Assembly: GCF_049680855.1 (NCBI RefSeq)
Contig: NZ_JBMPGS010000006.1
Coordinates: 62,001 to 126,000 of the forward strand
Direction of reading: 5' to 3'
Origin: Salinimicrobium sp049680855
GTDB lineage: Bacteria > Bacteroidota > Bacteroidia > Flavobacteriales > Flavobacteriaceae
DNA: 64,000 nucleotides
Shown: piece by piece, positions 52,171 through 61,014 of the stretch
Numbering within the stretch: position 1 is the stretch's first letter
Layout of the letters: each line of letters opens with the position of its first letter
The notes under the pieces: model-generated
Databases searched by the model: none
What the model was told of the DNA's origin: nothing
The model's input: the letters and a program-made list of their open reading frames with translations, nothing else
Position numbers and translations under genes: made by a program

Positions 52171-54636
52171 TCACTGTTTTATTTCGTAAAGCAGCAAGTT
52201 GTTTTCCTCACCTTCTACTACAAACTCCAGGTTGTTATCTTCATCAATGTCATTTAGATCAATACCTGAATTTCCATAAACCGGAAAACCGGGAAGGAGT
52301 TCAGCATTGCTGTCAAACAAAAAGATGCGGTGCGATTGAGTATCGGTTACACTGAAAAATAACTTATTGTTGATGTAAAAGATCTGCGGACGAGTATATA
52401 GCCCAAAATCCAGCTCTACCTCCTTGCCTTTAATGTTTAATAGATTGTCTGAAAGCGTTACGAGGCTTTTGGCTGTTGCGTCCAGGGAATGGTTTTCAGT
52501 GAGATTTAATTTTTCTCTAGTCACACTTCCATTCTGGCTAATCCTGATCAAATTTCCTTCCCGGTTTGTGGAGATGAAGTCATTATTGTATTCAAACCAG
52601 TCATTTCCTGAAGGCTCAAGTTCTTCCTTTACTGTCACCCGCGTATTTCCTCTTCTGTCTAGGATGTTGAGGTTTCCTGAGGCTTCAGAAATGACAATAT
52701 AATCCTTCTTTCCAATCCTAATGTGCTTTGGCGGGAGGTTGATCCTGTTTTTTGCGGCGTCAAATCCGAAGCCTTTTACGCGGTTTCCTTTATTGTCGTA
52801 CATGAAAACCTCGTTCTCCTGCACTACTACAAATCGGTATTTTCGATTGTTCTCATAATCGAAAATGGCCAGTGGCTGTGTGATCTCATCATCAAATTCC
52901 AGCGGAAAAGGCGCTACGTCATTTCCTTCACGATCAATTACATTAAGCTTATTTGGAGTGGCAAAAGCTAACTGAATTCTCCCGTTTTTTAAAATATCCA
53001 CCTGCTGCACCTTTCCAAGAATCCTTGCTTCTAAAGGCTTTTTCCAATAGATATTTCCGGTTTCTGAAATGAAGTAAAGCTGGTTGTCTTCATCCTGTAC
53101 AGCGATATCCATCCCTTTGCTGCGGTGATTTGTAATAAACGAAGCAGGAATTGCTATTTCTGAATCTAAAGCAATGCTCGCACTTTGCTGTATCCCGGCA
53201 GCACTCATTTTGCGCTCATTCTTCTCTAAAATTCCGTGGATATGAGCAAAATTGTCATTATAAATAAGCTGAAAAGCAGTAAAAGGATAATTTTCCACCT
53301 GAATTTCGGCAAAAGCACTCCTTTTTTCTTCTGAAATTTGTGTGGAAAAATCTTTCTTAAAAATATCATTTTTGGATACCCAGAGAATAGAAGCTTCAGT
53401 ACTCATGTTCTCAAAGGAAGAGATATATGCGTCGTTTGTGGCGAAAGTATTGTTATTTTGATAATGGGCAGTGATTGCTTTTAACGTCTGCAGGTCTTCT
53501 GAAAATAAAAGAAAACTATCTAGTTGAAGGAAATACTTCAGGTTTTTCGGGTTTAGCAGAGGCTGAAGAAGTTTTTCAAATGTTCCGTTTCCGTCATAGT
53601 TAAAAATGGCAATTTCACGATATTCTTCTACCGGGTTTCTGCCCGCGCTATACGATTCTAGTGCTTCGGGTAATGGCGACCTGATAACGAAAACATTTGC
53701 TGCTTCAGAATATATCATTCCGATTTCATTGCTATTTTCCAGGAGTTGCTGTTCTTTTGATCCTGAAATGTCATTTTCGGATGAATTTCTGAGGTTGTTT
53801 TGCAGCGGTTCAAATTCCTGGAAACTGTAGGAAAGAAAAGCGCTACTTTGATTGGAGACAATTTTGGCGATTTCATTTCGCGCCGGATTTACATCTTTGA
53901 AAAGATTCTTAAATTTTGGCAGGGAATCGCTGGCGGTTGTTATTCCGTCGAGCTTGACGGAGTTTTGGGAAACTTCCAGATCTATTGCTGTCCAATTGCT
54001 GAAATTATTGAGAAAAGAAGCAGAGCCACTGGGGAGAATTCTTAAAAAATCTGCCGTGAGACTACCGTGGTTAATGAAAACTGTTGGGTTCTTTGCAGAA
54101 GCCGCTTTCAAAGCCTTCTGAAAATCTGTTGGAAATGCCATTTTTGGATCGCTTTCTTTCTTGAGAAGCTCTTCCAGGATCTGTCTAGATTCCGAGGCAA
54201 TGAGAATGCTGTCTATGAAGGTGTTGTAGATTGTTCTTTTATTAGTGAAATGAGAGCTTATTTCTTCCGAAGTATATTCAAAGTCTGGATCTTGAACGGA
54301 ATCTTTACATTTTATGTAGGGTAAACCGTTACTTATGTAAGTTAGGATTCCCGGCTCATCGTTCCCTCCTGAAAATGCAATAATTGCGGGCTTTTCATTT
54401 ATAAAGTTTTCAAAGGCAGAAAACCTGCTTATTAGATCTGTGATTAGCGGGTGAGAACCATTGTTTTTGAGAAAGCTGTTGTTTTTTAAGTCTGTGATAA
54501 ATAAATCGGGATGATTTGTTTTAATGGCGATGGCTGTATTTGCCGGGATGTAACTGGTGATCTCCTGTTTTTCTGGGTTGTCCTTTGCGCAGCCCAGAAT
54601 TGCAAGGGACAAAAGGAACAACAGTAAATTTCTCAT
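52171..54636 (-). CDS. Large lipoprotein with C-terminal propeller-like repeats, unknown function
   Basis: About 821 residues from the ATG at 54636, with lipobox LSLAILGC. The N-terminal half (about 25-470) is alpha/beta with no named motif but contains repeated aromatic-poor, Asn/Ser-rich segments. The C-terminal half (about 490-821) shows seven or so WD/PQQ-like repeats: DIAVQDEDNQLYFISETGNI, LNVIDREGNDV, VFMYDNKGNRV, LNILDRRGNTRV, and an FG-GAP-like close (IDLNDIDEDNNLEFVVEG). Such proteins may recognise envelope components. The gene lies just downstream of rnhB, 30 bases away on the same strand. It holds three near-copies of the palindrome. Confidence 0.78.
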   Translation of the reverse strand: MRNLLLFLLSLAILGCAKDNPEKQEITSYIPANTAIAIKTNHPDLFITDLKNNSFLKNNGSHPLITDLISRFSAFENFINEKPAIIAFSGGNDEPGILTYISNGLPYIKCKDSVQDPDFEYTSEEISSHFTNKRTIYNTFIDSILIASESRQILEELLKKESDPKMAFPTDFQKALKAASAKNPTVFINHGSLTADFLRILPSGSASFLNNFSNWTAIDLEVSQNSVKLDGITTASDSLPKFKNLFKDVNPARNEIAKIVSNQSSAFLSYSFQEFEPLQNNLRNSSENDISGSKEQQLLENSNEIGMIYSEAANVFVIRSPLPEALESYSAGRNPVEEYREIAIFNYDGNGTFEKLLQPLLNPKNLKYFLQLDSFLLFSEDLQTLKAITAHYQNNNTFATNDAYISSFENMSTEASILWVSKNDIFKKDFSTQISEEKRSAFAEIQVENYPFTAFQLIYNDNFAHIHGILEKNERKMSAAGIQQSASIALDSEIAIPASFITNHRSKGMDIAVQDEDNQLYFISETGNIYWKKPLEARILGKVQQVDILKNGRIQLAFATPNKLNVIDREGNDVAPFPLEFDDEITQPLAIFDYENNRKYRFVVVQENEVFMYDNKGNRVKGFGFDAAKNRINLPPKHIRIGKKDYIVISEASGNLNILDRRGNTRVTVKEELEPSGNDWFEYNNDFISTNREGNLIRISQNGSVTREKLNLTENHSLDATAKSLVTLSDNLLNIKGKEVELDFGLYTRPQIFYINNKLFFSVTDTQSHRIFLFDSNAELLPGFPVYGNSGIDLNDIDEDNNLEFVVEGEENNLLLYEIKQ

Positions 54637-54666
54637 AAAATCTAATTTATGAGGCAAATTTAATAT

Positions 54667-55266
54667 TTAGATGGCAAGTTCCAACTGCTCTGGCAAAAGC
54701 CTGAAACTTTTTCGATGGTATTTTGTAATGCCATACTTTTTAATTGCTTCTCTATGCTCTGCCGTGGGATAGCCCTTATTTTTCTTCCAGTTGTACATGG
54801 GGTATTCTTCATGAATCGTTTCCATATAAGCATCCCGATAGGTTTTTGCAAGGATGGAGGCTGCGGCTACGTTGAGATATTTTCCATCACCTTTAATAAT
54901 GCACTCGTGCGGGATGTTTGGATAGGTTTTAAAGCGGTTGCCGTCTACAGAAATAAATTCGGGTACATTTTTGAGTTTTTCAATGCATTTGTGCATGGCA
55001 AGAATAGAGGCGTTGAGGATGTTAATCTTATCTATTTCTTCCATAAAGATATGGTGTACAGAATAACATAAAGCTTTCTTCTCAATTATGCTTCTTAATT
55101 CCAGCCGGTTCCCCGCATTTAGTTTTTTTGAATCATTGATCATCTTATTTCTGAATCTTTTCGTAAGAATAACCGCAGCTGCTGTGACGGGTCCGGCAAG
55201 GCAACCTCTGCCAGCTTCGTCAGTTCCGCATTCATAAGTATAAGAGGTGTATTGCTTCTTAAGCAT
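54667..55266 (-). CDS. rnhB: Ribonuclease HII
   Basis: 199 residues from the ATG at 55266 (MLKKQYTSYTYECGTDEAGRG); the preceding 13 codons lie past the promoter. RNase HII landmarks are GTDEAGRGCLAGPVTAAAV (catalytic Asp-Glu), DSKKLNAGNRLELRSII and, further on, VDGNRFKTYPN and KGDGKYLNVAAASILAKTYRD (second and third acidic residues). It removes ribonucleotides from DNA. An exact -7 element (TAGATTTG on the - strand) lies 36 bases upstream. Confidence 0.95.
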   Translation of the reverse strand: MLKKQYTSYTYECGTDEAGRGCLAGPVTAAAVILTKRFRNKMINDSKKLNAGNRLELRSIIEKKALCYSVHHIFMEEIDKINILNASILAMHKCIEKLKNVPEFISVDGNRFKTYPNIPHECIIKGDGKYLNVAAASILAKTYRDAYMETIHEEYPMYNWKKNKGYPTAEHREAIKKYGITKYHRKSFRLLPEQLELAI

Positions 55267-55302
55267 TTTTATAGATAAGTGGAGATGTATTACAACGAAA
55301 GG

Positions 55303-55310
55303 CAAATCTA
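55303..55310 (-). promoter_or_regulatory. -7 promoter element of rnhB
   Basis: Reads TAGATTTG on the - strand, exact, 36 bases upstream of the ATG at 55266. Confidence 0.55.
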
Positions 55311-55649
55311 AATATTTTATTTCTAAAGGCTGTTTCTCCTTTTTTGATTCTCTAACCAGGTCATTCTTTCTGAATGTGGTGTTTCAGAATAGATTTAAAA
55401 TTTTGTAAAACAACTCATTTCCTTAATGGTGATTTAACAATCTTTTTAGGTTTTGTATATTAATATTAAAATCTACGTTTGGTTAAATAAAAATATCAAT
55501 TTACTGAAAAATGATGGATAAAACCTGTGTTTAGAAACAGTTTTCGGTGCAAATATCAAAAAATTAACAAGTGTATTACCTTGAAAATCTTGGTTTATTA
55601 GATTATTATTAGCATTTTTGGCATTGGCTAATTCAAATAAATTTAAAAA
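55311..55649 (+). promoter_or_regulatory. Upstream region of susC1, leader shared with susC2
   Basis: A 339-base AT-rich gap. Its last 110 or so bases (55540-55649) align with the 110 bases before the second susC (60905-61014). Shared blocks include TTTTCG, AAAAAATTAACA, TTGGTTTATTAGATT and TTGGCTAATTCAAATAA just before the ATG. This probably holds the promoter and a common 5' leader. No exact TAnnTTTG is present; TATTAGCATTTTTGG is the nearest. Confidence 0.65.
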
Positions 55650-58600
55650 ATGAGAAAAAAATTAAGTGGAATTTTGACACTGTTATTAGTGTTGATTGCG
55701 CAGGTTACCTTTGCGCAAGAGAAAACGGTATCCGGCCAGGTGGTGGATGACCAGGGTTTTCCGCTGGTAGGAGTTAACGTAATTGAGAAAGGAACCGCGA
55801 ACGGGACACAAACCGATTTTGACGGTAATTACTCAATAATTGTAGAGCCGGGAAATGTCCTGGTTTTTACATATGTGGGATTTGTTCCCAAAGAAGTAGC
55901 AGTAGGTACTAACGATGTTTATAACGTCGAAATGGCTACAGATACTGAGGCTTTGGAGGAAGTGGTGGTTGTGGCATATGGTACCACAAGCAGAGAAGCC
56001 TTTACGGGTTCGGCGTCTGTCGTTAAAGCTGAAGAAATGGAAATGAGGGCGGTAACTTCGCCAATATCTGCCATTGAAGGAAATTCTACAGGGGTGCAAT
56101 TTACATCGGCTTCAGGTCAACCTGGATCATCTCCAGGAATTGTGATAAGAGGTGTAGGTACCTTAAATGGATCTACTTCACCATTATACATAGTAGATGG
56201 AATCCAGTATGAGGGAGGAATTAATACATTGAGCCAAAACGACATTGAATCTATTACCGTTCTTAAAGATGCAGCGTCGACATCCCTTTATGGTTCTCGT
56301 GCAGCTAATGGGGTGGTTTTGATCACGACCAAAGATGGACGAAGAGAGGCAGGAATAACAGTAAATGTGAATTCTCAGATTGGAACTGTCACAAAGGCGA
56401 TTGGCGAATATGATGAAGTCACTCCAGGACAGTATTATGAGTTGATGTGGGAAGCTTATAAGAATTCACTAGATGTTGATAACCCTGCAGCAGAAGCTTC
56501 TGCCACTATATATAATCGTTTAGGTTATAATCCTTTTGATGTTCCCAACGATCAAATTGTAGGTACAGATGGGCAGTTGAATCCAAATGCTAATTTAATT
56601 TTTCAAGGGCTGGACTGGTATGACGTTTTAGAGCGTACTGGGGAGAGACAAAATCACTCTGTAGATGTTTCAGGTGGGGGAGATGATCATAATTTCTTTT
56701 TCTCTGCAACACACCTTGACGAAACTGGTTATGTAATTGAAAGTGACTTTGAGAGAACTACTAGTCGTTTGAGTGGTGATTTTTCACCAACAGATTGGTT
56801 GACTTTGGGAGGTAATGTTAATTTGTCCCTTGCAGAATCAAACGGACCTGCTTCCAGAGGTTCATCTATTGCGAACCCGTTTGCTTTTGCAAAAGACATG
56901 GGTTCCATATATCCGGTTTACCTGGTTGATCCTCAATCTGGAGAAATCATTAGAGATGATGAAGGAAATCCTTTATTTGACAGAGGGGAAGGTTCTACTG
57001 AGTATGGAATCTCGTCAAGACCAACAAATGTGGGTCGTCATGCTATTGAAGAGGCAATTCTAAACAGTGATAATATCCAATCCAACACTTATGGTTTTCG
57101 ATATAACGCAGGTTTTAAAATTATAAAGGGTCTTGAGCTTAATTTGCTTTATGGTAGAGATATTAATGACTATAAGAGCAAGAGTTATGAAAATAACTTA
57201 GTGGGTGATGGTGCTCCTGCAGGGCGTTATAGTGAGACAAGATATAGAAGAACTGTTGAGAATTTTAACCAATTGTTGAACTACGTGAAGACTTTTGGAG
57301 ATCATAATTTTGATCTGACCTTAGGACATGAAAGCTTTGACAGACATTATTCTCAGGTTTATGGATTTAAAAATACCCAGACAGCTGTAGGTATACATGA
57401 ATTTGATAACTTTTCAACTATTGCCACCCTATCGGGTTATAGTTCAGATAAGCGACTTGAGGGATATTTTTCCAGGCTGAATTATAATTTCGGTGAGAAG
57501 TATTATTTGAGTGCATCGGCAAGAAGAGATGGTACTTCTGTTTTTGACAGCGATGTTCGTTGGGGTAATTTTTACTCTGTAGGTGGAGCCTGGAGAATTG
57601 ATCAGGAAAGCTTTATGCAAGATGTTGCCTGGGTAAACAATTTGAAATTAAGGGCTTCTTATGGTGAGGTAGGAAACGATGATTTAAATGATTATTATAT
57701 TTCACAACCTCGTTACTCTTTGTTGCCGAATGCTGGAGCTCCAGGTATCTTCTGGTCAGATTTGGGAAACAATGTGTTGACCTGGGAAACAGTGGAAAGC
57801 TATGATGTGGCGCTTGAATTTGCCTTGTTTGATTTCCGTTTGGATGGTTCTATTGAATACTACAAAAAGAATTCATCAGATTTGCTTTACAATGTACCGC
57901 TTCCAATCTCTATGGGATTAAGTGAAGGTCCTGCTAATATTGGAGATATGTATAATGAGGGTCTTGAAGTTGGTTTAAATGCCCTGTTGTTTGATACTAA
58001 CAATTTCACCTGGCAATTAGGTGTACAGGCGTCTACTTTCAGAAACGAGATCACCAATCTTCCAAGTCCTTTTGTAACGGGATCGAAAAGATGGGCAGAA
58101 GGTAGATCAAGATTTGATTTCTTCCTGTATGATTATGCAGGAGTGGATCCGGAAAACGGAGACGCACTTTACTATGCCTACGAGGAGGATGTAGATTCTG
58201 GAGAAATGGTTCCAGTTCTTGAGGAGGATGGATCACATGCAACAGTAAATGATCACAATGATGCAAACAGAGCTTATGTTGGAGCAAGTTCTATTCCAGA
58301 TGTAATAGGTTCTATTACGAATACTTTGCGATTCGGAGATTTTAGTCTGGATTTCTTGTTCACTTATCAAATAGGAGGGGATATTCTTGATTATGGGTAT
58401 GCAAATATGATGCATGAAGGAGATTATGGCGCGTCTATGCACCCTGATTTGTTGAATGCATGGAGAGCTCCTGGAGATCAGACAGATGTGCCTCGTCTTG
58501 AAGTTGGAAACCCAACTTTGGCACCAAGTCTTTCTTCAAGGTGGTTGACAGATGCATCTTATTTAGCTTTTAGAAATGTGAACCTCGCTTACAATTTGAG

Positions 58601-58781
58601 AGGGGACTGGGCAGATCAAATAGGAGTTGACAGATTGCGTTTATTTGCTTCTGCAGAAAATCTTGTTATGTGGTCAGCAAGAACAGGTTTAGATCCTCAA
58701 TATAACCTTGCTGGTACGCCATCTGGAAATGATTACAATCCAAGCAGGGTGCTTTCTTTAGGTTTGACTATGACATTTTAA
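55650..58781 (+). CDS. SusC/RagA-family TonB-linked outer-membrane transporter (copy 1)
   Basis: A 1043-residue outer-membrane protein. Signal peptide MRKKLSGILTLLLVLIAQVTFA is followed by a carboxypeptidase-regulatory-like beta domain (about 25-105, GFPLVGVNVIEKGTANGTQTD). A TonB-box-like stretch (ALEEVVVVAYGT), a plug domain (about 115-230, with VLKDAASTSLYGSRAANGVV) and a 22-strand barrel come next. It imports glycans or peptides with the SusD-type lipoprotein encoded next. No N-terminal STN sensor domain is present, so it is not a signal-transducing type. Confidence 0.95.
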   Translation: MRKKLSGILTLLLVLIAQVTFAQEKTVSGQVVDDQGFPLVGVNVIEKGTANGTQTDFDGNYSIIVEPGNVLVFTYVGFVPKEVAVGTNDVYNVEMATDTEALEEVVVVAYGTTSREAFTGSASVVKAEEMEMRAVTSPISAIEGNSTGVQFTSASGQPGSSPGIVIRGVGTLNGSTSPLYIVDGIQYEGGINTLSQNDIESITVLKDAASTSLYGSRAANGVVLITTKDGRREAGITVNVNSQIGTVTKAIGEYDEVTPGQYYELMWEAYKNSLDVDNPAAEASATIYNRLGYNPFDVPNDQIVGTDGQLNPNANLIFQGLDWYDVLERTGERQNHSVDVSGGGDDHNFFFSATHLDETGYVIESDFERTTSRLSGDFSPTDWLTLGGNVNLSLAESNGPASRGSSIANPFAFAKDMGSIYPVYLVDPQSGEIIRDDEGNPLFDRGEGSTEYGISSRPTNVGRHAIEEAILNSDNIQSNTYGFRYNAGFKIIKGLELNLLYGRDINDYKSKSYENNLVGDGAPAGRYSETRYRRTVENFNQLLNYVKTFGDHNFDLTLGHESFDRHYSQVYGFKNTQTAVGIHEFDNFSTIATLSGYSSDKRLEGYFSRLNYNFGEKYYLSASARRDGTSVFDSDVRWGNFYSVGGAWRIDQESFMQDVAWVNNLKLRASYGEVGNDDLNDYYISQPRYSLLPNAGAPGIFWSDLGNNVLTWETVESYDVALEFALFDFRLDGSIEYYKKNSSDLLYNVPLPISMGLSEGPANIGDMYNEGLEVGLNALLFDTNNFTWQLGVQASTFRNEITNLPSPFVTGSKRWAEGRSRFDFFLYDYAGVDPENGDALYYAYEEDVDSGEMVPVLEEDGSHATVNDHNDANRAYVGASSIPDVIGSITNTLRFGDFSLDFLFTYQIGGDILDYGYANMMHEGDYGASMHPDLLNAWRAPGDQTDVPRLEVGNPTLAPSLSSRWLTDASYLAFRNVNLAYNLRGDWADQIGVDRLRLFASAENLVMWSARTGLDPQYNLAGTPSGNDYNPSRVLSLGLTMTF

Positions 58782-58801
58782 ATGAGAATAAAGAATTAAA
58801 A

Positions 58802-60427
58802 ATGAAGATAATGAGAAGAAGTTTTAATAGATATTTGTTGCTGGTTTCTCTGGCAACGATTTCGTTCGGTTGTTCAGAGGATTTTCTGGACACAGCACCA
58901 ACAGATGCTATTTCTGCAGATGCTGCGCTATCCAGCCCGGAAAACATGATGTTGGTATTGAATGGGTTGCATAGAATTATGTATGCCCAGAATCCTTTGC
59001 CTGGAGGAGAGTCCAGTAGGAGTGGAGAGAGCCATTTTATACCATCATTAGATGCTACTGCGGGGCAGGTCATTCACTCATCGCCAGGGAATGGATGGAT
59101 GAGAGCAGATTTACAGTGGTTAAATCATACCAATCCAAATACCACAACCGTTTATAATTTTTGGTATCAGCGGTATCACTTCGTTGCAAGTGCGAACTCT
59201 ATCATTAACACGATAGCGAATGGAGATTTTGCTGAGACCGAGGAGTTAAATAACATTTTAGGACAGGCTTATGCTTACCGGGCGTGGGCTTACCATAGAT
59301 TGGTTACGACTTATGCAAAAGGTTACCTTATTGGTGATCCTGCTACAGATCCCGGCGTGCCATTGGTCTACTCGACCGAGGCTCCTTACGAGAGTGCTCC
59401 CAGGGCGACAGTTCAAGAGGTGTACAATCAAATAGAAGAGGATATTAATATGTCTATAGATTACCTTGCAGAAGCAAGTGCTCCAGATAATAAATCTCAT
59501 ATTTCTATTAATGCTGCCCAGGGAATAAAGGCCAGAATCGCTCTTTCTAAAGGTGACTGGCAAACTGCTGCGGATGCAGCTCAAAAAGCAAGAGAAGGTT
59601 ATCCTCTATTGTCAAAATCTGAATGGTTATCTGGTTTTAATACTTATGATTTATCTGAAGTTATTTGGGGAGGTAGAGTAATTGATAGTGAGACAAATTA
59701 CTTTCAGTCGTATTTCTATTACATTTCTCCTACTTTTAACGGTAGCCAGAACAGGAGTAACCCAAAGATTATAAGCGAAGAGCTTTATGAGGAAATTCCT
59801 GATACCGATTACAGAAAAGAAGCCTGGTTGCCTTTGGCTCCAAACACAAACCCATCTGCTTCCAATGGAGAAGGCGGTGGATTTGAATCAGATCCAAATT
59901 ATGATAATGAAGATGATTTCTGGGCGGCCTGGGAAGATGTTATTACAACATACGGGATGACAACAGGTCATAATACGCATCCTTACATGACCGTTAAATT
60001 CTTGCAGAAAAATCCTGGTACAATTGATCCGGATGATGTAATCTATATGCGGTCAGCTGAAATGGTACTGATCGAGGCGGAAGCTAAAGCAATGATGGGA
60101 GACATTTCTGGTGCGCAAGATGCATTGGCAATATTGGGAGAAGCCAGAGATTCCGCTTTTGATAAAACTGAGTTTAGTACAGAGGAAGAGTTAATGGAAG
60201 AAATTAAATTCCAGAGACGAGTTGAATTGTGGGGAGAAGGATTTAGCTTCCATGATCACATTCGTTGGGATGAACCATTAGACCACACTAATTCTGGTGC
60301 GCCCAGGGTGCTGTATCAAGATGGTTTCTTCCAGGAAAGACCATCTGTGAATGATGAGTGGATCTGGAAAATACCACAGGCGGAAATTAATGCTAATCCA
60401 TTCATTTCAGAAGCAGATCAGAATTAA
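58802..60427 (+). CDS. SusD/RagB-family surface-binding lipoprotein
   Basis: A 541-residue lipoprotein (ATISFGC) with the usual SusD opening SEDFLDTAPTDAISADAAL, TPR-like helical repeats (about 85-300, with AYAYRAWAYHRLVTTYAKG, a typical SusD helix) and the C-terminal PQAEINANPF motif just before the end. It forms the lid over the SusC barrel and binds ligand at the cell surface. It starts 20 bases after susC. Substrate cannot be inferred; no glycosidase or peptidase gene lies next to it. Confidence 0.95.
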   Translation: MKIMRRSFNRYLLLVSLATISFGCSEDFLDTAPTDAISADAALSSPENMMLVLNGLHRIMYAQNPLPGGESSRSGESHFIPSLDATAGQVIHSSPGNGWMRADLQWLNHTNPNTTTVYNFWYQRYHFVASANSIINTIANGDFAETEELNNILGQAYAYRAWAYHRLVTTYAKGYLIGDPATDPGVPLVYSTEAPYESAPRATVQEVYNQIEEDINMSIDYLAEASAPDNKSHISINAAQGIKARIALSKGDWQTAADAAQKAREGYPLLSKSEWLSGFNTYDLSEVIWGGRVIDSETNYFQSYFYYISPTFNGSQNRSNPKIISEELYEEIPDTDYRKEAWLPLAPNTNPSASNGEGGGFESDPNYDNEDDFWAAWEDVITTYGMTTGHNTHPYMTVKFLQKNPGTIDPDDVIYMRSAEMVLIEAEAKAMMGDISGAQDALAILGEARDSAFDKTEFSTEEELMEEIKFQRRVELWGEGFSFHDHIRWDEPLDHTNSGAPRVLYQDGFFQERPSVNDEWIWKIPQAEINANPFISEADQN

Positions 60428-61014
60428 TTTATCGGTGTTCCGATAAGAATTATGGATTAAATAGTAAAGAGCAGGGGGAAACCTCTGCTCTTTTTATTTT
60501 AGTCATGGACAATTTCCCGATATGGTTCAAAAAGGTGTACCCATATTAAGGGGGATGAATTATTATGTAATTCCTTTATCGATAAAAAATGCGTGGTTTA
60601 GTGATTACAGCTAAGTAACAGACTGTCTTGTGGCTTTCGGTAAGGCTTGCCTTGAATAGTTATAAGCTTATAGGAAAAATGGATTTAGCATTTATATGGA
60701 GTGGTTTTCATATAAATGGCTTTTTAATGTACGCGAAAGCCAGTTGTCATGAAAAAATCAGCCAAAATGCCAACCCATAATACTAAAGATTTTTAGTTTT
60801 AACATTTTTTTTGGTTTCTGTTCAATCCGCATGTAAAACTAAGTTTTTTGTTAAGAACACGGCTAGAGGGGATTTAAGGCTGAGTAAAATTGAAATGTAA
60901 AAAACGTTTTCGATATAAAATTTAAAAAATTAACATATCGAGTAATTTAAAATCTTTGGTTTATTAGATTTTTATTACCATTTTTGGCGTTGGCTAATTC
61001 AAATAATTTATAAA
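60428..61014 (+). promoter_or_regulatory. 587-base gap between susD and susC2
   Basis: Contains a small hairpin (ATCGG/CCGAT, 60431-60444), the terminator at 60466-60498, then about 400 bases with no convincing gene or recognised element. The last 110 bases are the conserved SusC leader also found before susC1. The middle part is AT-rich and may contain regulatory sites I cannot identify. Confidence 0.6.
60466..60498 (+). terminator. Intrinsic terminator after susD
   Basis: Stem AAAGAGCAGGGG / CCTCTGCTCTTT with one mismatch or wobble and a short A-rich loop, followed by T residues. It shows that susC2 begins a separate transcript. Confidence 0.85.
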
